The translations under genes were made by a program, and so were the position numbers. A DNA stretch of 64,000 nt from Actinomyces trachealis (GTDB lineage Bacteria; Actinomycetota; Actinomycetes; Actinomycetales; Actinomycetaceae). Shown here piece by piece: positions 11,009 through 20,252 of this stretch; within the stretch, counting starts at the first letter, position 1; each line of letters begins with the position of its first letter. The stretch spans positions 2,294,001-2,358,000 of the forward strand of contig NZ_CP065027.1 in NCBI RefSeq assembly GCF_015711475.1. The letters run 5' to 3'. Under the pieces are notes generated by a model. It did not search any database and had not been told where the DNA came from. It saw only the letters and a list, made by a program, of their open reading frames with translations.

Positions 11009-12225
11009 GACCGCCTCCCGGGCTGGTTGCCCTGTGAGCCCGGAGGCGGAGGCGGAGGCGGGACCGGCTGCTGCGTCAGCGCCGCGCGCACCGCCTCCTC
11101 CCCGATCCGCGCCACCAACGCCTTCACGGCAGGCCCAGCCACATACCCTGCCCGGCCCCGTGCCAGTGCCTCCTCGCAAACCAATTCGCCGTCACGCCGC
11201 CAGAGCACCCCCACGGACTCCACCACCCGCCGCCCACCGGTCAGCCGCCGTAAGTGCAGCACCGCATCCAGCGCACTGGCCGCCTGCGCACTGACCATGT
11301 GTTCGCTCATGCCTGCGAGCGCCCCTAAGGCCGTCAGCCGTGCGGGCACATCCGCCGGGGAGTTGGCGTGCAGGGTGGCCCAGCCGCCTTCGTGCCCGGT
11401 GTTCAGGGCGGACAGCACCTCCCGTACCTCAGGCCCACGGCACTCCCCCAGCACGATCCGGTCGGGACGCATACGCATGGCGGTGCGCACCAACGCACTC
11501 ATGGGCACCGCCCCCACCCCCTCCACGTTCTCCCCACGCTCCTGCAGGTGGATGACGTGTGGGTGGTTGGGGCGCAGCTCGCTAGCCTCCTCAATGCACA
11601 CGATCCGCTCCGTGGGGCTGACCAGCCCCAGCAGGGCCGCAAGCAGTGTGGTCTTGCCGGTGCCGGTGGCGCCCGTGACCAGACAGGAGGCGTGCTGTTC
11701 CACCAGCGCCGTCAGCACCCAGTCCAGTCCGGCGGGCACGGTCCCAGCATCGCGCAGCTCGGCCAGAGTGAAGGCGCGGCGCCGACTGGTGCGCAGGCAG
11801 ATGAGGGTGCCGTCCCCAGAAAGTGGCGGCAGGACAGCGTTCAGACGGGTGCCGTCAGGCATGGTGGCGTCGACGACGGGGCTAGCCTCGTCCAGGCGCC
11901 GCCCGGCGGAGGCGGCCATGCGCACGGCCAGGGACCGCACCTGCGGCTCGGTCATATCCGCACTGGGCACCTCCTCCAAGCCCTGTCCACGGTCGATCCA
12001 CGTGTGCCCACCACCCACGAGCACGTCGCTGACCCCGGGGGCCTCCAGGAGGGGTTGCAAGACTGGGCCAGCGCCTTCGACGCCAGCGCGCAGCTCCGTG
12101 GACATGCGCACGATGCTGGCCGCCCCGTCCCCGGCGGTGGTGGCGGCGAGTAGCGCCTGGGGCAGGCTGGCGCCGCGAGCTAGTTGGCTGCGGGCCTGGC
12201 GCAGGCTGCCGACTGCGGCACTCAT
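10996..12225 (-). CDS. tadA: TadA/CpaF-type secretion ATPase
   Basis: This is a hexameric ATPase powering Tad (Flp) pilus assembly, 409 residues. The Walker A is GATGTGKTTLLA, and the Walker B and Asp-box region reads RIVLGECRGPEV, followed by the His-containing GGWATLHANSPADV. The N-terminal domain (about 30-160) is typical of CpaF/TrbB proteins. It overlaps ssd upstream by 4 bp (ATGA) and the platform gene downstream, which indicates one operon and translational coupling. The order ssd-tadA-tadB matches Rv3660c-Rv3658c as I recall them. Confidence 0.92.
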   Translation of the reverse strand: MSAAVGSLRQARSQLARGASLPQALLAATTAGDGAASIVRMSTELRAGVEGAGPVLQPLLEAPGVSDVLVGGGHTWIDRGQGLEEVPSADMTEPQVRSLAVRMAASAGRRLDEASPVVDATMPDGTRLNAVLPPLSGDGTLICLRTSRRRAFTLAELRDAGTVPAGLDWVLTALVEQHASCLVTGATGTGKTTLLAALLGLVSPTERIVCIEEASELRPNHPHVIHLQERGENVEGVGAVPMSALVRTAMRMRPDRIVLGECRGPEVREVLSALNTGHEGGWATLHANSPADVPARLTALGALAGMSEHMVSAQAASALDAVLHLRRLTGGRRVVESVGVLWRRDGELVCEEALARGRAGYVAGPAVKALVARIGEEAVRAALTQQPVPPPPPPPGSQGNQPGRRSCLT

Positions 12226-13445
12226 GAGACAGCCTCTAGTGTCTCCTCGTCCCCTGCCAGCGCGGCCTGTTCCGGCGGCTCATCAGCCACCAGATCGGGC
12301 TCGCCGAGTCCCTCCGGATCGTCCCAAGGCTCCATCAGGTCGATCAGGGCGTCAGCCAGTCGGTTCACATCCCGCACCAAAGCACCGCGCCCAAGACACA
12401 GGTCCTCACCTCGCGCCTGGCGCTGAACGACAGACCGGTCAAACCTGACCACCCCCAGGAGTGCCCCACCGGTCATCCCCTCCAGCTCCGCCACCCCCAG
12501 ATCCAGTCCACCCGAGCGCAGCAGCAAGCGCAGGCGCTTGGCCTCCGCTTTGGGCAGGAGACGGGCCAAGGCCTCGGCAGCGGTGGCGTGGCGCAGGTCC
12601 AGGCTGGTCAGCAGAACGGGGATGGCGCCGGGCGGCGGCACCTGCCCGCGCGGCAAATCCACCAGGACGACGTCATGCATGGCGGCTAGTGCCCGCAGTG
12701 CCGCCGCGCGAACTGCCGGATCGGACCCGCCACGAGCGTCACCGGTGAGAATCGTGACGCCGTGCCATGTGGGCAGGGCATTGACCAGGCGTGGTGGTAG
12801 GAAGGCACCTTCCAGAGGGTCCAGGTCTGCCCAGCGCAGCCCCCGCAGCGGCTCACCTCCCAGCAGCATGTCCAGGCCTCCGGCAGGGTCTAGGTCCATA
12901 ATCGCCACGCCCAACCCCTTACGCCTGAGAGCCAGGGCTAGTACGGCAACAGTTGTGGTGACCCCCAGACCACCGCAGCTGCCGGTGAAAGCCACGGTCT
13001 GAGCAACTCGGGGATGCGCTAGAGAGATCAGTTCAGTGGTTAACGCCTGTGCGTCAACCTGGTCTCCCATGGCGATCAGGTGCACGTCACCGTCCTGGTG
13101 GTCTCGCAGCCCGGTACTGGCCCGCACCACTACCAGCGTCGGCGGCGGTCCGCCGGGCTCCTGGCTCTGGGACTCGCGGACCGCCCGGATCACGTCCAGT
13201 TCCTGCCCGCCGGTCGTGTCCCGCAAATCCACGCGCCAGCTCGGCTCGCCCGTGCACGCCTCAAGAACCTGCTCCACGGCATGCCACCACGGCCCTTGCC
13301 CGCTTTGCAGCACGCAGCAGACCCCGGGGGCGACGGCGTAGGCCGACTCTGCTTGCATCCGCTCTGACTTGGCCGTCCCGGGAGCACCATGCCTGCCACC
13401 ATCGGTGACCGGTATGCGCCAACGTGCCGCTCTGTGCCTGCCCAT
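12222..13445 (-). CDS. ssd: Ssd/CpaE-like MinD-superfamily protein
   Basis: This is a MinD/ParA-like protein of about 407 residues that begins Tad operons in actinobacteria (septum-site-determining protein Ssd, also called CpaE-like). The nucleotide-binding loop is degenerate: GSCGGLGVTTTVAVL has the glycine-rich shape but no signature lysine, a known feature of the Ssd group. A switch-like IMDLDPAGGLDMLLGG follows. The start at ATG 13445 is set by a strong AAGGAGG eight bases upstream. Ssd homologues affect division and pilus polarity; the role here is inferred from position. Confidence 0.82.
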   Translation of the reverse strand: MGRHRAARWRIPVTDGGRHGAPGTAKSERMQAESAYAVAPGVCCVLQSGQGPWWHAVEQVLEACTGEPSWRVDLRDTTGGQELDVIRAVRESQSQEPGGPPPTLVVVRASTGLRDHQDGDVHLIAMGDQVDAQALTTELISLAHPRVAQTVAFTGSCGGLGVTTTVAVLALALRRKGLGVAIMDLDPAGGLDMLLGGEPLRGLRWADLDPLEGAFLPPRLVNALPTWHGVTILTGDARGGSDPAVRAAALRALAAMHDVVLVDLPRGQVPPPGAIPVLLTSLDLRHATAAEALARLLPKAEAKRLRLLLRSGGLDLGVAELEGMTGGALLGVVRFDRSVVQRQARGEDLCLGRGALVRDVNRLADALIDLMEPWDDPEGLGEPDLVADEPPEQAALAGDEETLEAVS

Positions 13446-13716
13446 CACGGGAACCTCCTTGCGCTGGGGCGGCCGTGTACGCGGCCCTCCGTCCTGGCCG
13501 CTGTCCCGGCCGCCGTCCTGGACCATTAGGGTGCCCCGCGGGTGGGCCCACCCCACCCGTTGTCCCCGATGCCCCGGCACGGCACAGCACGAAGCACACC
13601 TGTGGAGCCCGCGACCGGCGGCGCAAATGGGTACCCTGGCGGAAGCAACTACCGCAACACCTACTGCAGCATCTACAGCAATACCCGCACTGATACCCAC
13701 CGGAAAGAGGCGCAGC

Positions 13717-14589
13717 ATGGCCCAGACAAAACGTGTGGCCGCCTACTTCGACCTGGACAAGACCCTCCTGGCCACCTCCACCACCATGGCCTTGTCCACC
13801 CCCATGCGCCGCCACGGGATCATCTCCGCAGTGACGCTGATCCGCAGTGTCGTCACCCAGCTGCCGTACCTGCTAGCTGGGGCGGATGAGGAGCAAACCA
13901 CCCGCATGATGAGCCGCCTTGCCGCCATGTCCGCCGGGGTGGAACGTGAGCGGGTCCTGGAGGTGGTGCATCAGGCCCTACCCACCTCTATCGAGCCTGC
14001 CTTCTACTCGGAGGCCCTGGAAATCGTTTCCGGGCACCACCACGCTGGGCACGACGTCGTGGTGGTCTCCGCGTCTATTGAGGAGATGGTGGAGCCGGTG
14101 GCGCGCCTGGTGGGTGCCGACCGTTGCGTCGCCACGCGCATGGAGACAGAAAACGGCGTCTACACGGGCCGGATCGAACGCTCGCTGCTGCACGCGGAAA
14201 AGCTGGTGGCGCTGCAGGAGGACGCCAAGCAGCACGGCATTGACCTGGCGCGTTCCTGGGCCTATTCGGACTCGATCTCCGACCTACCAATGCTGGAAGC
14301 GGTGGGGCACCCGGTGGCCACCAACCCGGATCGTGAGCTGCGTGCGGCGGCAGCTGAACGGGGCTGGGCGGTGCGGGACTTCACACGCCCAGCCTCCCAG
14401 AGGCACCTGCCGCTACCGCACCTGAGCCCGCCGTCGCTACCAACGGTCTCACTGCCCGCCGTTTCCTTGCCGACGCCGTCCGCCCTGCCGGTAGTGCCCA
14501 AGGCAGTTAGGGCGGTTGCAGTGGGGGCGGTAATGCTGGCGGGGGCAGCAACGGCAGGCTACCTGCTCACCCGGCCCCCACGCGTCTGA
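13717..14589 (+). CDS. HAD-IB family phosphatase with C-terminal membrane anchor
   Basis: This is a SerB-like HAD subfamily IB hydrolase of 290 residues. Motif I is YFDLDKTLL (nucleophile and acid Asp pair), motif II is VVVSASIEEM, and motif III/IV is YSDSISDLPMLEAVG. After residue 225 comes a Ser/Pro/Leu-rich linker and a single hydrophobic segment (AVGAVMLAGAATAGYLL) suggesting membrane attachment. The ATG at 13717 follows GAAAGAGG; longer in-frame extensions overlap the ssd start and are rejected. It corresponds in order to Rv3661. Phosphoserine or phospholipid head groups are possible substrates. Confidence 0.85.
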   Translation: MAQTKRVAAYFDLDKTLLATSTTMALSTPMRRHGIISAVTLIRSVVTQLPYLLAGADEEQTTRMMSRLAAMSAGVERERVLEVVHQALPTSIEPAFYSEALEIVSGHHHAGHDVVVVSASIEEMVEPVARLVGADRCVATRMETENGVYTGRIERSLLHAEKLVALQEDAKQHGIDLARSWAYSDSISDLPMLEAVGHPVATNPDRELRAAAAERGWAVRDFTRPASQRHLPLPHLSPPSLPTVSLPAVSLPTPSALPVVPKAVRAVAVGAVMLAGAATAGYLLTRPPRV

Positions 14590-15580
14590 CAGCTCTGCCT
14601 GCCTGCACTCGACGCAGCAGCCCGTGGGCTTCCTCGATCCCCACCAGCAGGGCTTCGGCCTGCCACAGCACCCAAGAGATGACCCCGTCCGTGCTGCCGC
14701 TCGCGTATGCCGCAGCCGCATCCCGGTAGGTCTGAGGCGCGCAGGCTGGATAGGCCTCAACCACGGCGGTGCCAGTGGGCTCCAGGCCGTCCCGCACCAC
14801 CAGGTGCCGCACCAGCAGCCGCCCCAGGGCCGCATTCCCCGCGACGAATGGCCGGGCGGTCACCAGTTCCCCGTGCACCAGGGCGGCCCGCACCAGGGCA
14901 GGCGCCCCGGCCAGGTCCAACAACGCCAGCAGCCCGTCCAGCCGCTCCCGGAGCGCCGCGCCCGTGGGGGCCTGGCCGGGCCCGCCCTCCAGCGGCGCCT
15001 CGCCGTCGGCCCGTGGCGCTGCCACCTGTGCCTGCCGCAGCTGCCCGCCAACCAACAGCGGGGCCACGATGTCGCGATGCAGCCCCGCAAGCAGTTCACG
15101 GGAGGCCACCGGTTGCCCGCCGCCCGTACCACCCAGGTCCGGCATAAGCATGGTCAGGCGCACGCCCGCCCGCCACAGGGCCACCACAGCATCCAAGGCG
15201 GCGTCGCCACTGCTGGCGCGGGTGAGTTCCGCCCCAGCCACACGCTCACGCAGCAGAGCAGCAGGGACCACCGCGCCCTCCACCGCCCCGGAGGCGACGG
15301 CGCAACGCAAGGTGGCCTCGGCGCGGGACTCCCGCCAGCGGCACCGCAGGACCTGGCTCCAGCGCAGCTCGGCACTGGCCTCACGCAGGACCTTGTTGGC
15401 AGCGCGCACGCGAGGCTCTGCGTCGATAACCTGCAGGGTGTCTAGCAGGGCGGCGCTCACCGGATCAGCCGGGCTGCTTCGACTGCCACTCGGCGCCCCG
15501 GCCCGGCTGGCACCACTGGCTGAACTAGGCGTTAAGGGGCGCCGTGGGGCGGGCCCTAGGCCAATGGACATGGAGATCAC
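14567..15580 (-). CDS. Degenerate Fic-like protein
   Basis: This is a mainly helical protein of 337 residues resembling the Fic fold. The region HGELVTARPFVAGNAALGR aligns with the Fic core HxFx(D/E)GNGRxxR. The catalytic His is replaced by Arg, the acidic residue by Ala and the GNGR loop by GNAA, so AMP-transfer is unlikely. Its position beside the HAD-IB gene and tad genes matches Rv3662c. It is convergent with the HAD gene, the 3' ends overlapping by 23 bp. It is often labelled an oxidoreductase in databases, which nothing here supports. The start could be GTG 15580 or ATG 15571. Confidence 0.6.
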   Translation of the reverse strand: MISMSIGLGPAPRRPLTPSSASGASRAGAPSGSRSSPADPVSAALLDTLQVIDAEPRVRAANKVLREASAELRWSQVLRCRWRESRAEATLRCAVASGAVEGAVVPAALLRERVAGAELTRASSGDAALDAVVALWRAGVRLTMLMPDLGGTGGGQPVASRELLAGLHRDIVAPLLVGGQLRQAQVAAPRADGEAPLEGGPGQAPTGAALRERLDGLLALLDLAGAPALVRAALVHGELVTARPFVAGNAALGRLLVRHLVVRDGLEPTGTAVVEAYPACAPQTYRDAAAAYASGSTDGVISWVLWQAEALLVGIEEAHGLLRRVQAGRAVRRVGAG

Positions 15581-15662
15581 GGAGGCACTCTAGAGGCTTG
15601 CCTGGGGCAGGGTCGTAGCGGACTGCCGGAACGCTCCTACGCAGTGCGGTTAAAGTCGCCCT

Positions 15663-16643
15663 GTGACCATTAACCCGCTCGACGCAGCCTTCCCCAGCTC
15701 GTCGGAACCCAGCACCGGTTCCCGGGCCAGCACCAGCTCCCGGGCCAGCACCGGCGAAGCCACCAATGACACCCCCGGTACCCTTGCCGGGTCACCTGAA
15801 GGGCGTCGTCGCAGTCACCTGAGCGCCGGGCTGCTGGGTGTCGCTCTACCGCCTCTGAGCCTGTGCTTAACTGGCCTGGCGCTGGTCTCCGCGCAGAAGT
15901 CGCAGCTTCCCGGGGTCTTCCTGTTCCTGGGCGCCCTGCTGCTGGTGTCTGGGGCCACGCAAAGCTGGTTCGCCCTGCGCTCCAGTGTGGGCAACCTGTC
16001 GGCGGGCATCGTGGCGCTCATAGCGCAGGTGGTGGTGCTGGTGACCCCCAACGGCTCCCAGGACGCCCCCTTCGCCTGGGCACGCGAACTGATTCCCTAT
16101 GGGGCGCTGCCAGTGCTGGCGGCCTGGTTCCTAGGCTCGTCGTGGGCGATGCGGCAGGCCCGGCGTGCTGGCCGCAAGGAAGCCCGGATGCAGGCACGCC
16201 TGGCACGGGCGGACGAGGACCGCAACAGCGTGCCCGCAGCGCCGCCATCGCGCCGCAGCGCGCACCTGCTGAGCTTCTTTGTCATGGCTGCGACCACCTG
16301 GGGGGTGCTGCGGTCGCTGCCGCGCCCCTACGCACACCTGGTGGACCCACTCACTCCTGGCCCCACAGATGTGGCGCTGGTGTCTTGCTGTCTGCTGGTG
16401 CTGCTGGCGGCGACGGTGGTCTCCGCCTGGTCCTCATTCGGGATGCGGGCGACGGCAATCCTCCTAGCCGTCCTAGCCCTGCCCGCTGTGCTGGGCGAGC
16501 ACGTGCCGGGCCACAGGTTCTACGTGCTGGCGCTGCCAGACCTGAGCCCGGTGCTCGCTGTGGGCCTGGCCTGTGTGCTGGGCTCCCTGGGCTGGGGTCT
16601 GCATCTGGCACGGCGTCAGGGCCGTTCCAAGGGGAGCGCCTGA
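15663..16643 (+). CDS. Multi-pass membrane protein of unknown function
   Basis: This is a GTG-initiated protein of 326 residues. The first 50 residues are Ser/Thr-rich and contain a small repeated unit (GSRAST/SSRAST). There are then about seven hydrophobic segments, with a basic cytoplasmic stretch near residues 165-185 (RQARRAGRKEARMQARLARA). I recognise no family motif. It precedes another membrane protein gene on the same strand by 140 bp. Reading in another frame gives a long open stretch across this gene, which is a high-GC artefact. Confidence 0.7.
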   Translation: MTINPLDAAFPSSSEPSTGSRASTSSRASTGEATNDTPGTLAGSPEGRRRSHLSAGLLGVALPPLSLCLTGLALVSAQKSQLPGVFLFLGALLLVSGATQSWFALRSSVGNLSAGIVALIAQVVVLVTPNGSQDAPFAWARELIPYGALPVLAAWFLGSSWAMRQARRAGRKEARMQARLARADEDRNSVPAAPPSRRSAHLLSFFVMAATTWGVLRSLPRPYAHLVDPLTPGPTDVALVSCCLLVLLAATVVSAWSSFGMRATAILLAVLALPAVLGEHVPGHRFYVLALPDLSPVLAVGLACVLGSLGWGLHLARRQGRSKGSA

Positions 16644-16783
16644 GCGCGGACAGTGCAGACGGTGTAGACGATCCTTCGGGCTACCTCTCGGCGCCTCCAG
16701 CCACCGCCAAATCAGTGTTCTGCGGCAAGCCTCCGCGCGCGGGCCGCCACACACCGCTACCTTGGAGGCCAAAGGAGGCCCCT

Positions 16784-18370
16784 GTGAGCACTGAGAACCC
16801 CAGCCGTCCCGAGGATACCTCGGAGGAGTACGGCCAGTCCCCTGAGCCAGCAGCCACGGTAGGAGGCGGCGAACAGCAACCCATCAAGCCAGTTGAGTCG
16901 GCGCAGATGGCAGCAAAGGCGGTGGAGTCCTTTGCACAGGCCCCTTCCGCTGCGGCGGCCTTCCGTACCCTGGACGGGGACGAGCCCCTGGTGCTGCCGG
17001 AGTCCATGGTTCTGCCTGAGGGCGTGAACCTGGAGGAGTTGGCACAGTCCATGGATATTCCGTCTATGGAGTCGGACCCCACCGCCAAAACCGTGGCGGT
17101 AACCCCGGAGTTGTTGCGCTCGGCAGAGAACCCCTCCTCGATGGACACGCAGCGGCTTGACTCCACCGCGAAGCACCGTCGCCCCCTGTTCCCCATGGAG
17201 GCCGCCGACCCATCCAGGGAGCAATCCACGGTGAATCTAACCGACCAGGACGAGGTGGTGCCGCCCATGCCCAACCCGGCGCTGCAGCCGGAGCCCCTGG
17301 ACGCTTCCTTGCCGCCCGTGCCCGCCCCACCACAGTGGGATCCCTCCGCTGAGACCCTTCCTGTGAACATGCCTGTAGGCGTACAGGAGGCTGCCGCCCT
17401 GGACACTGACGTCTTCCCGACGTCACAGGTCGGCACTGAGCCAGCCCAACCGGTGGCACCCGCCGAAGCCTTCGAAGCAAATTCTGGTGCCGCCTCCCCA
17501 AACTCCTTGTCTGCCTGGTCTGAGCGGACGGCTGCGCCCGAGCCGGTCGCGGAGGCGAACCAACCCGCAGAGACGGTGATTGGTATGCTGCCGTCACTGG
17601 CTGCGGAGGCCAGCTTCGGTGTTGGCACCCTCGGCCTGGCCGGGACCGCTAGCTCGCGCGCTGCTGGTTTGGCTGACGCTGCGGGTGCTGGGGCCACGAC
17701 GCCGGGCCTGGAACCTGCCGCCATCCCCGGCGTCGCCCCCGCCCCACCAGCGAGTTCCCCCACCTCACCGTCCAGCCAGAACCCCTGGCTCAGTTCCCCC
17801 GCTACCGTCCCTACCAAGCAGCCGCGCAGCGACGCCGACGTGCTGCTTGAAGGCTCCTCCGTGGTGGGTCGCCCCGCCTCCCGTGCCGCCTGGCACTGGG
17901 GTGGCGCACTGATCGCCGTGGTCCTGTTCCCCTTCGCCTGGTACCTGTGTCACGCGGGCAAGGCGCGCCTGGCGGACAACCTGCCGACGCCGGGGGGCCC
18001 ATTCGTACCTGGCGTGGACGTGTTCGGCCTGCTGGAGGTCGGTGGCGGACTGTTGGCCCTGCTGGTGGCGCTGCTGGTGGCGCGGAAGTCGGCGTCTGGG
18101 CCCTTCGTGGTTGGCATCATCTCTCTGGCACTGGGCGTGCCTTTCCTGGTGTTGCCGGGCGCCACATGGGATCTCCTGGCGCCGATGGCCATCCGCCTGA
18201 CCGACCAGTCCACGCTGGGCGCTAACCTGGTGCGCTTCTTCATCATGGATGGCTACACGGGCACCTTCGTGCTGATTGGCCTGGCGATGATCGTGGTCGG
18301 TGTGGTAGCTCACTCCACGCGGCGCGCTGGACGGCGCGAGCGGGAGATCCTCTCGCGCGCCAAGCGCTGA
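16784..18370 (+). CDS. Pro/Ala-rich membrane protein of unknown function
   Basis: This protein has 528 residues from the GTG at 16784, which follows a clear AAAGGAGG. Residues 1-360 are low-complexity, acidic and Pro/Ala/Ser-rich with no obvious domain. Residues about 365-515 hold four hydrophobic segments, the first being WHWGGALIAVVLFPFAWYL. The protein ends in a basic tail (RRAGRREREILSRAKR). The layout suggests a cytoplasmic disordered region tethered to a small membrane domain. The function is unknown; the neighbouring upstream membrane protein may be a partner. Confidence 0.72.
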   Translation: MSTENPSRPEDTSEEYGQSPEPAATVGGGEQQPIKPVESAQMAAKAVESFAQAPSAAAAFRTLDGDEPLVLPESMVLPEGVNLEELAQSMDIPSMESDPTAKTVAVTPELLRSAENPSSMDTQRLDSTAKHRRPLFPMEAADPSREQSTVNLTDQDEVVPPMPNPALQPEPLDASLPPVPAPPQWDPSAETLPVNMPVGVQEAAALDTDVFPTSQVGTEPAQPVAPAEAFEANSGAASPNSLSAWSERTAAPEPVAEANQPAETVIGMLPSLAAEASFGVGTLGLAGTASSRAAGLADAAGAGATTPGLEPAAIPGVAPAPPASSPTSPSSQNPWLSSPATVPTKQPRSDADVLLEGSSVVGRPASRAAWHWGGALIAVVLFPFAWYLCHAGKARLADNLPTPGGPFVPGVDVFGLLEVGGGLLALLVALLVARKSASGPFVVGIISLALGVPFLVLPGATWDLLAPMAIRLTDQSTLGANLVRFFIMDGYTGTFVLIGLAMIVVGVVAHSTRRAGRREREILSRAKR

Positions 18371-18455
18371 GCCTCCCGGAGCCCGGTGGCTGCGCGCAGC
18401 GTCGGCCGCAGCCTCGGCTCTCTGCCCCTCTCCCCGCCCCAGGTAGCCTGAGCCA

Positions 18456-19352
18456 ATGCCAGTGAACGTCAACCAACCCGGCCCTTGGACGCACCGCGAC
18501 GTATCTGCCCGTGGCACCCGCTTCCACGTGGCCCTGGCTGGCCCCGAGTCCCCGGAGGCGGCCACTGGCCCCCTGGTGGTGCTGCTGCATGGTTTCCCCG
18601 AGTGCTGGTGGACCTGGCGGCAGGTGCTGCCCAAGCTCGCGGAGGCCGGGCACCGCACCGCCGCCGTCGACCTGCGCGGCTTTGGCGGCTCTGACCGTCC
18701 CCCCTCCGGCTACGACCTAGTGACCCTGGCTGCGGACGTCACCGCTGTTGTGCGTGCCCTTGGGCATGAGCAGGCCGTGATCGTAGGCAATGGCTTGGGT
18801 GGGAAGATTGCCTGGGTCATGGCCCGAACCACCCCCACCTTGACCGAGGCAATCGTAGCGGTGGGCACGCCGCACCCCCTGGCTGTGCGTTCCCTGCGCG
18901 GGCGGATGGTCTCCGGCTCAGCCCTACAGCGCCTCTCTCTGCGCGTGCCGGTGCTGCCGGAGCGTTCCTTGTCCACGCGCGCAGGCATGGAGTCGCTGCT
19001 GCGCTCCTGGGCAGCCCCCGCCAACCGGGATGTGGTGGCGGCGGAGGCGGGCTTCTACGCCGAGCTGCTGGCCCGCCCGGGCGCGGCAGCAACGGCTTTG
19101 CGCCACCTGCGCCGAGGTCGGCTCTCCCGCGCGGAAGTATCGGCGCTGAGCCGACCGGTGCGCACCCCGGTGCTGGCGGTGCTCGGTGAACTCGACCCGG
19201 TACAGCCCGCACAGGCGCACGCCCGCGACTCACGCTACACGGCGGGGCGCTTACAGCAGGTCACGATCCGAGGGGCCGGGCATTTCCCCCAGGAGGAGGC
19301 TCCCGGCGAGCTGATGGCGGCCCTCCTGCCCTTCCTCATCGAGGTGGGCTGA
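18456..19352 (+). CDS. Alpha/beta hydrolase, epoxide-hydrolase-like, lacking the nucleophile
   Basis: This is a 298-residue alpha/beta hydrolase close in layout to EphE-type epoxide hydrolases. The oxyanion HGFPECWWTW motif, the GFGGSD loop, the acid D247 (LGELDP) and the base H276 (GAGHFP) are all present. The nucleophile elbow reads VIVGNGLGG: residue 113 is Gly where epoxide hydrolases have Asp and esterases Ser. The frame is uninterrupted, so the change is a substitution, not damage. The product may bind ligand without catalysis or use another residue. The order ephE-nth-crp is conserved with mycobacteria. Confidence 0.82.
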   Translation: MPVNVNQPGPWTHRDVSARGTRFHVALAGPESPEAATGPLVVLLHGFPECWWTWRQVLPKLAEAGHRTAAVDLRGFGGSDRPPSGYDLVTLAADVTAVVRALGHEQAVIVGNGLGGKIAWVMARTTPTLTEAIVAVGTPHPLAVRSLRGRMVSGSALQRLSLRVPVLPERSLSTRAGMESLLRSWAAPANRDVVAAEAGFYAELLARPGAAATALRHLRRGRLSRAEVSALSRPVRTPVLAVLGELDPVQPAQAHARDSRYTAGRLQQVTIRGAGHFPQEEAPGELMAALLPFLIEVG

Positions 19353-19380
19353 GCAGCCAGCAGGCACACCGACGCCGTCG

Positions 19381-20148
19381 CTAGATCCCCACCTGGGGGC
19401 ACAGCCCGGCCGCCATCACGGCGCATTGGCCGCATTGGGGCGCCCGGGCCCGGCACACTGCCCGCCCGTGCTCGATCAGCCGGTGGCAGCCGTCGGTCCA
19501 GCGTTCCGGCGGCAGTAGGGATGCAAGGTCCCGCTCGGCCCCCAAGGGGTCGGTGCGGGTGGTCCAGCCCAGACGGCGGGAGAGTCGCCCCACGTGCGTG
19601 TCTACGGTGATCGCTGGAATCCCAAAGGCATTGCCCAGCACCACATTCGCTGTCTTGCGCCCCACACCGGGCAGGGCGGTCAGGGCCGCACGCTGGCGGG
19701 GGACTTGTCCGCCGTGGTGGGCGGCCAGTGCAGCCCCCAGGCCGATCAGTCTCTCGGCGCGGGTGCGTTGCATCCCCAGGGGCCGCAGCAAGGCCTCCAG
19801 CGCTTTGAGGTCCGCGCCCGCGAGGGCGACGGCGTCGGAGTACTTGGCAAACAGTGACGGCGTGATGGTGTTGACGCGGGCGTCGGTGGTCTGGGCGGAT
19901 AGGACTGTGGCCACCAGCAGCTGGAAGGGGCCGTCGTGTACCAGGGAGCAGCGGGCCTCAGGGTAGAGTTGCTGGAGCACGTCGTCGACAGCGCAGGCCC
20001 GCTGGGCGCGCTCGGCCTGGTCCGCTGTCTGGGTCGCTGCCTGGGCGGACTCTGCTGACCGCGGGGACGCCCTTCGCGCCGCTGCGGCTGCCGCGGCCCT
20101 GCCTGGTGGTTTTCCGTGCGCTGCCACGGGCTTCACGGGTTTGACCAT
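19381..20148 (-). CDS. nth: Endonuclease III (DNA glycosylase/AP lyase)
   Basis: This base-excision repair enzyme removes oxidised pyrimidines, about 255 residues. The helix-hairpin-helix is LPGVGRKTANVVLG with the catalytic Lys, followed by the catalytic Asp in TVDTHVGRLSRRLG. The C-terminal cysteines for the [4Fe-4S] cluster read C-x6-C-x2-C-x7-C; the last spacing is two residues longer than the x5 I expect from E. coli Nth. The first 45 residues are an Ala-rich extension. It lies divergent from glxR and convergent with the hydrolase gene. Confidence 0.94.
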   Translation of the reverse strand: MVKPVKPVAAHGKPPGRAAAAAAARRASPRSAESAQAATQTADQAERAQRACAVDDVLQQLYPEARCSLVHDGPFQLLVATVLSAQTTDARVNTITPSLFAKYSDAVALAGADLKALEALLRPLGMQRTRAERLIGLGAALAAHHGGQVPRQRAALTALPGVGRKTANVVLGNAFGIPAITVDTHVGRLSRRLGWTTRTDPLGAERDLASLLPPERWTDGCHRLIEHGRAVCRARAPQCGQCAVMAAGLCPQVGI

Positions 20149-20252
20149 CACGTCTTAGAGACTACAATGCCCGTCTGCGTGCCACAGGTCACAAGACGTG
20201 GCAGGATAGTGCCTAAATGCACTTGTTCACTCAGGACTTCAGGAGGATTCAC

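Noticed and set aside
13369..13716. N-terminal extension of the HAD-IB phosphatase
   Set aside because: Overlaps the divergent ssd start; the extension is Arg/Pro/Thr-rich and the ATG at 13717 has a good ribosome site and family-like N-terminus.
15863..16783. Long rightward open frame that would extend the 528-aa membrane protein to 835 aa
   Set aside because: Its first 300 residues are the out-of-frame shadow of the membrane protein at 15663-16643; a GTG with AAAGGAGG at 16784 is the proper start.
20186..20202. TGCCACAGGTCACA-like sequence before glxR as an autoregulatory CRP site
   Set aside because: The half-site spacing is four bases, not the six of the GlxR/Crp consensus, and the left half is poor.
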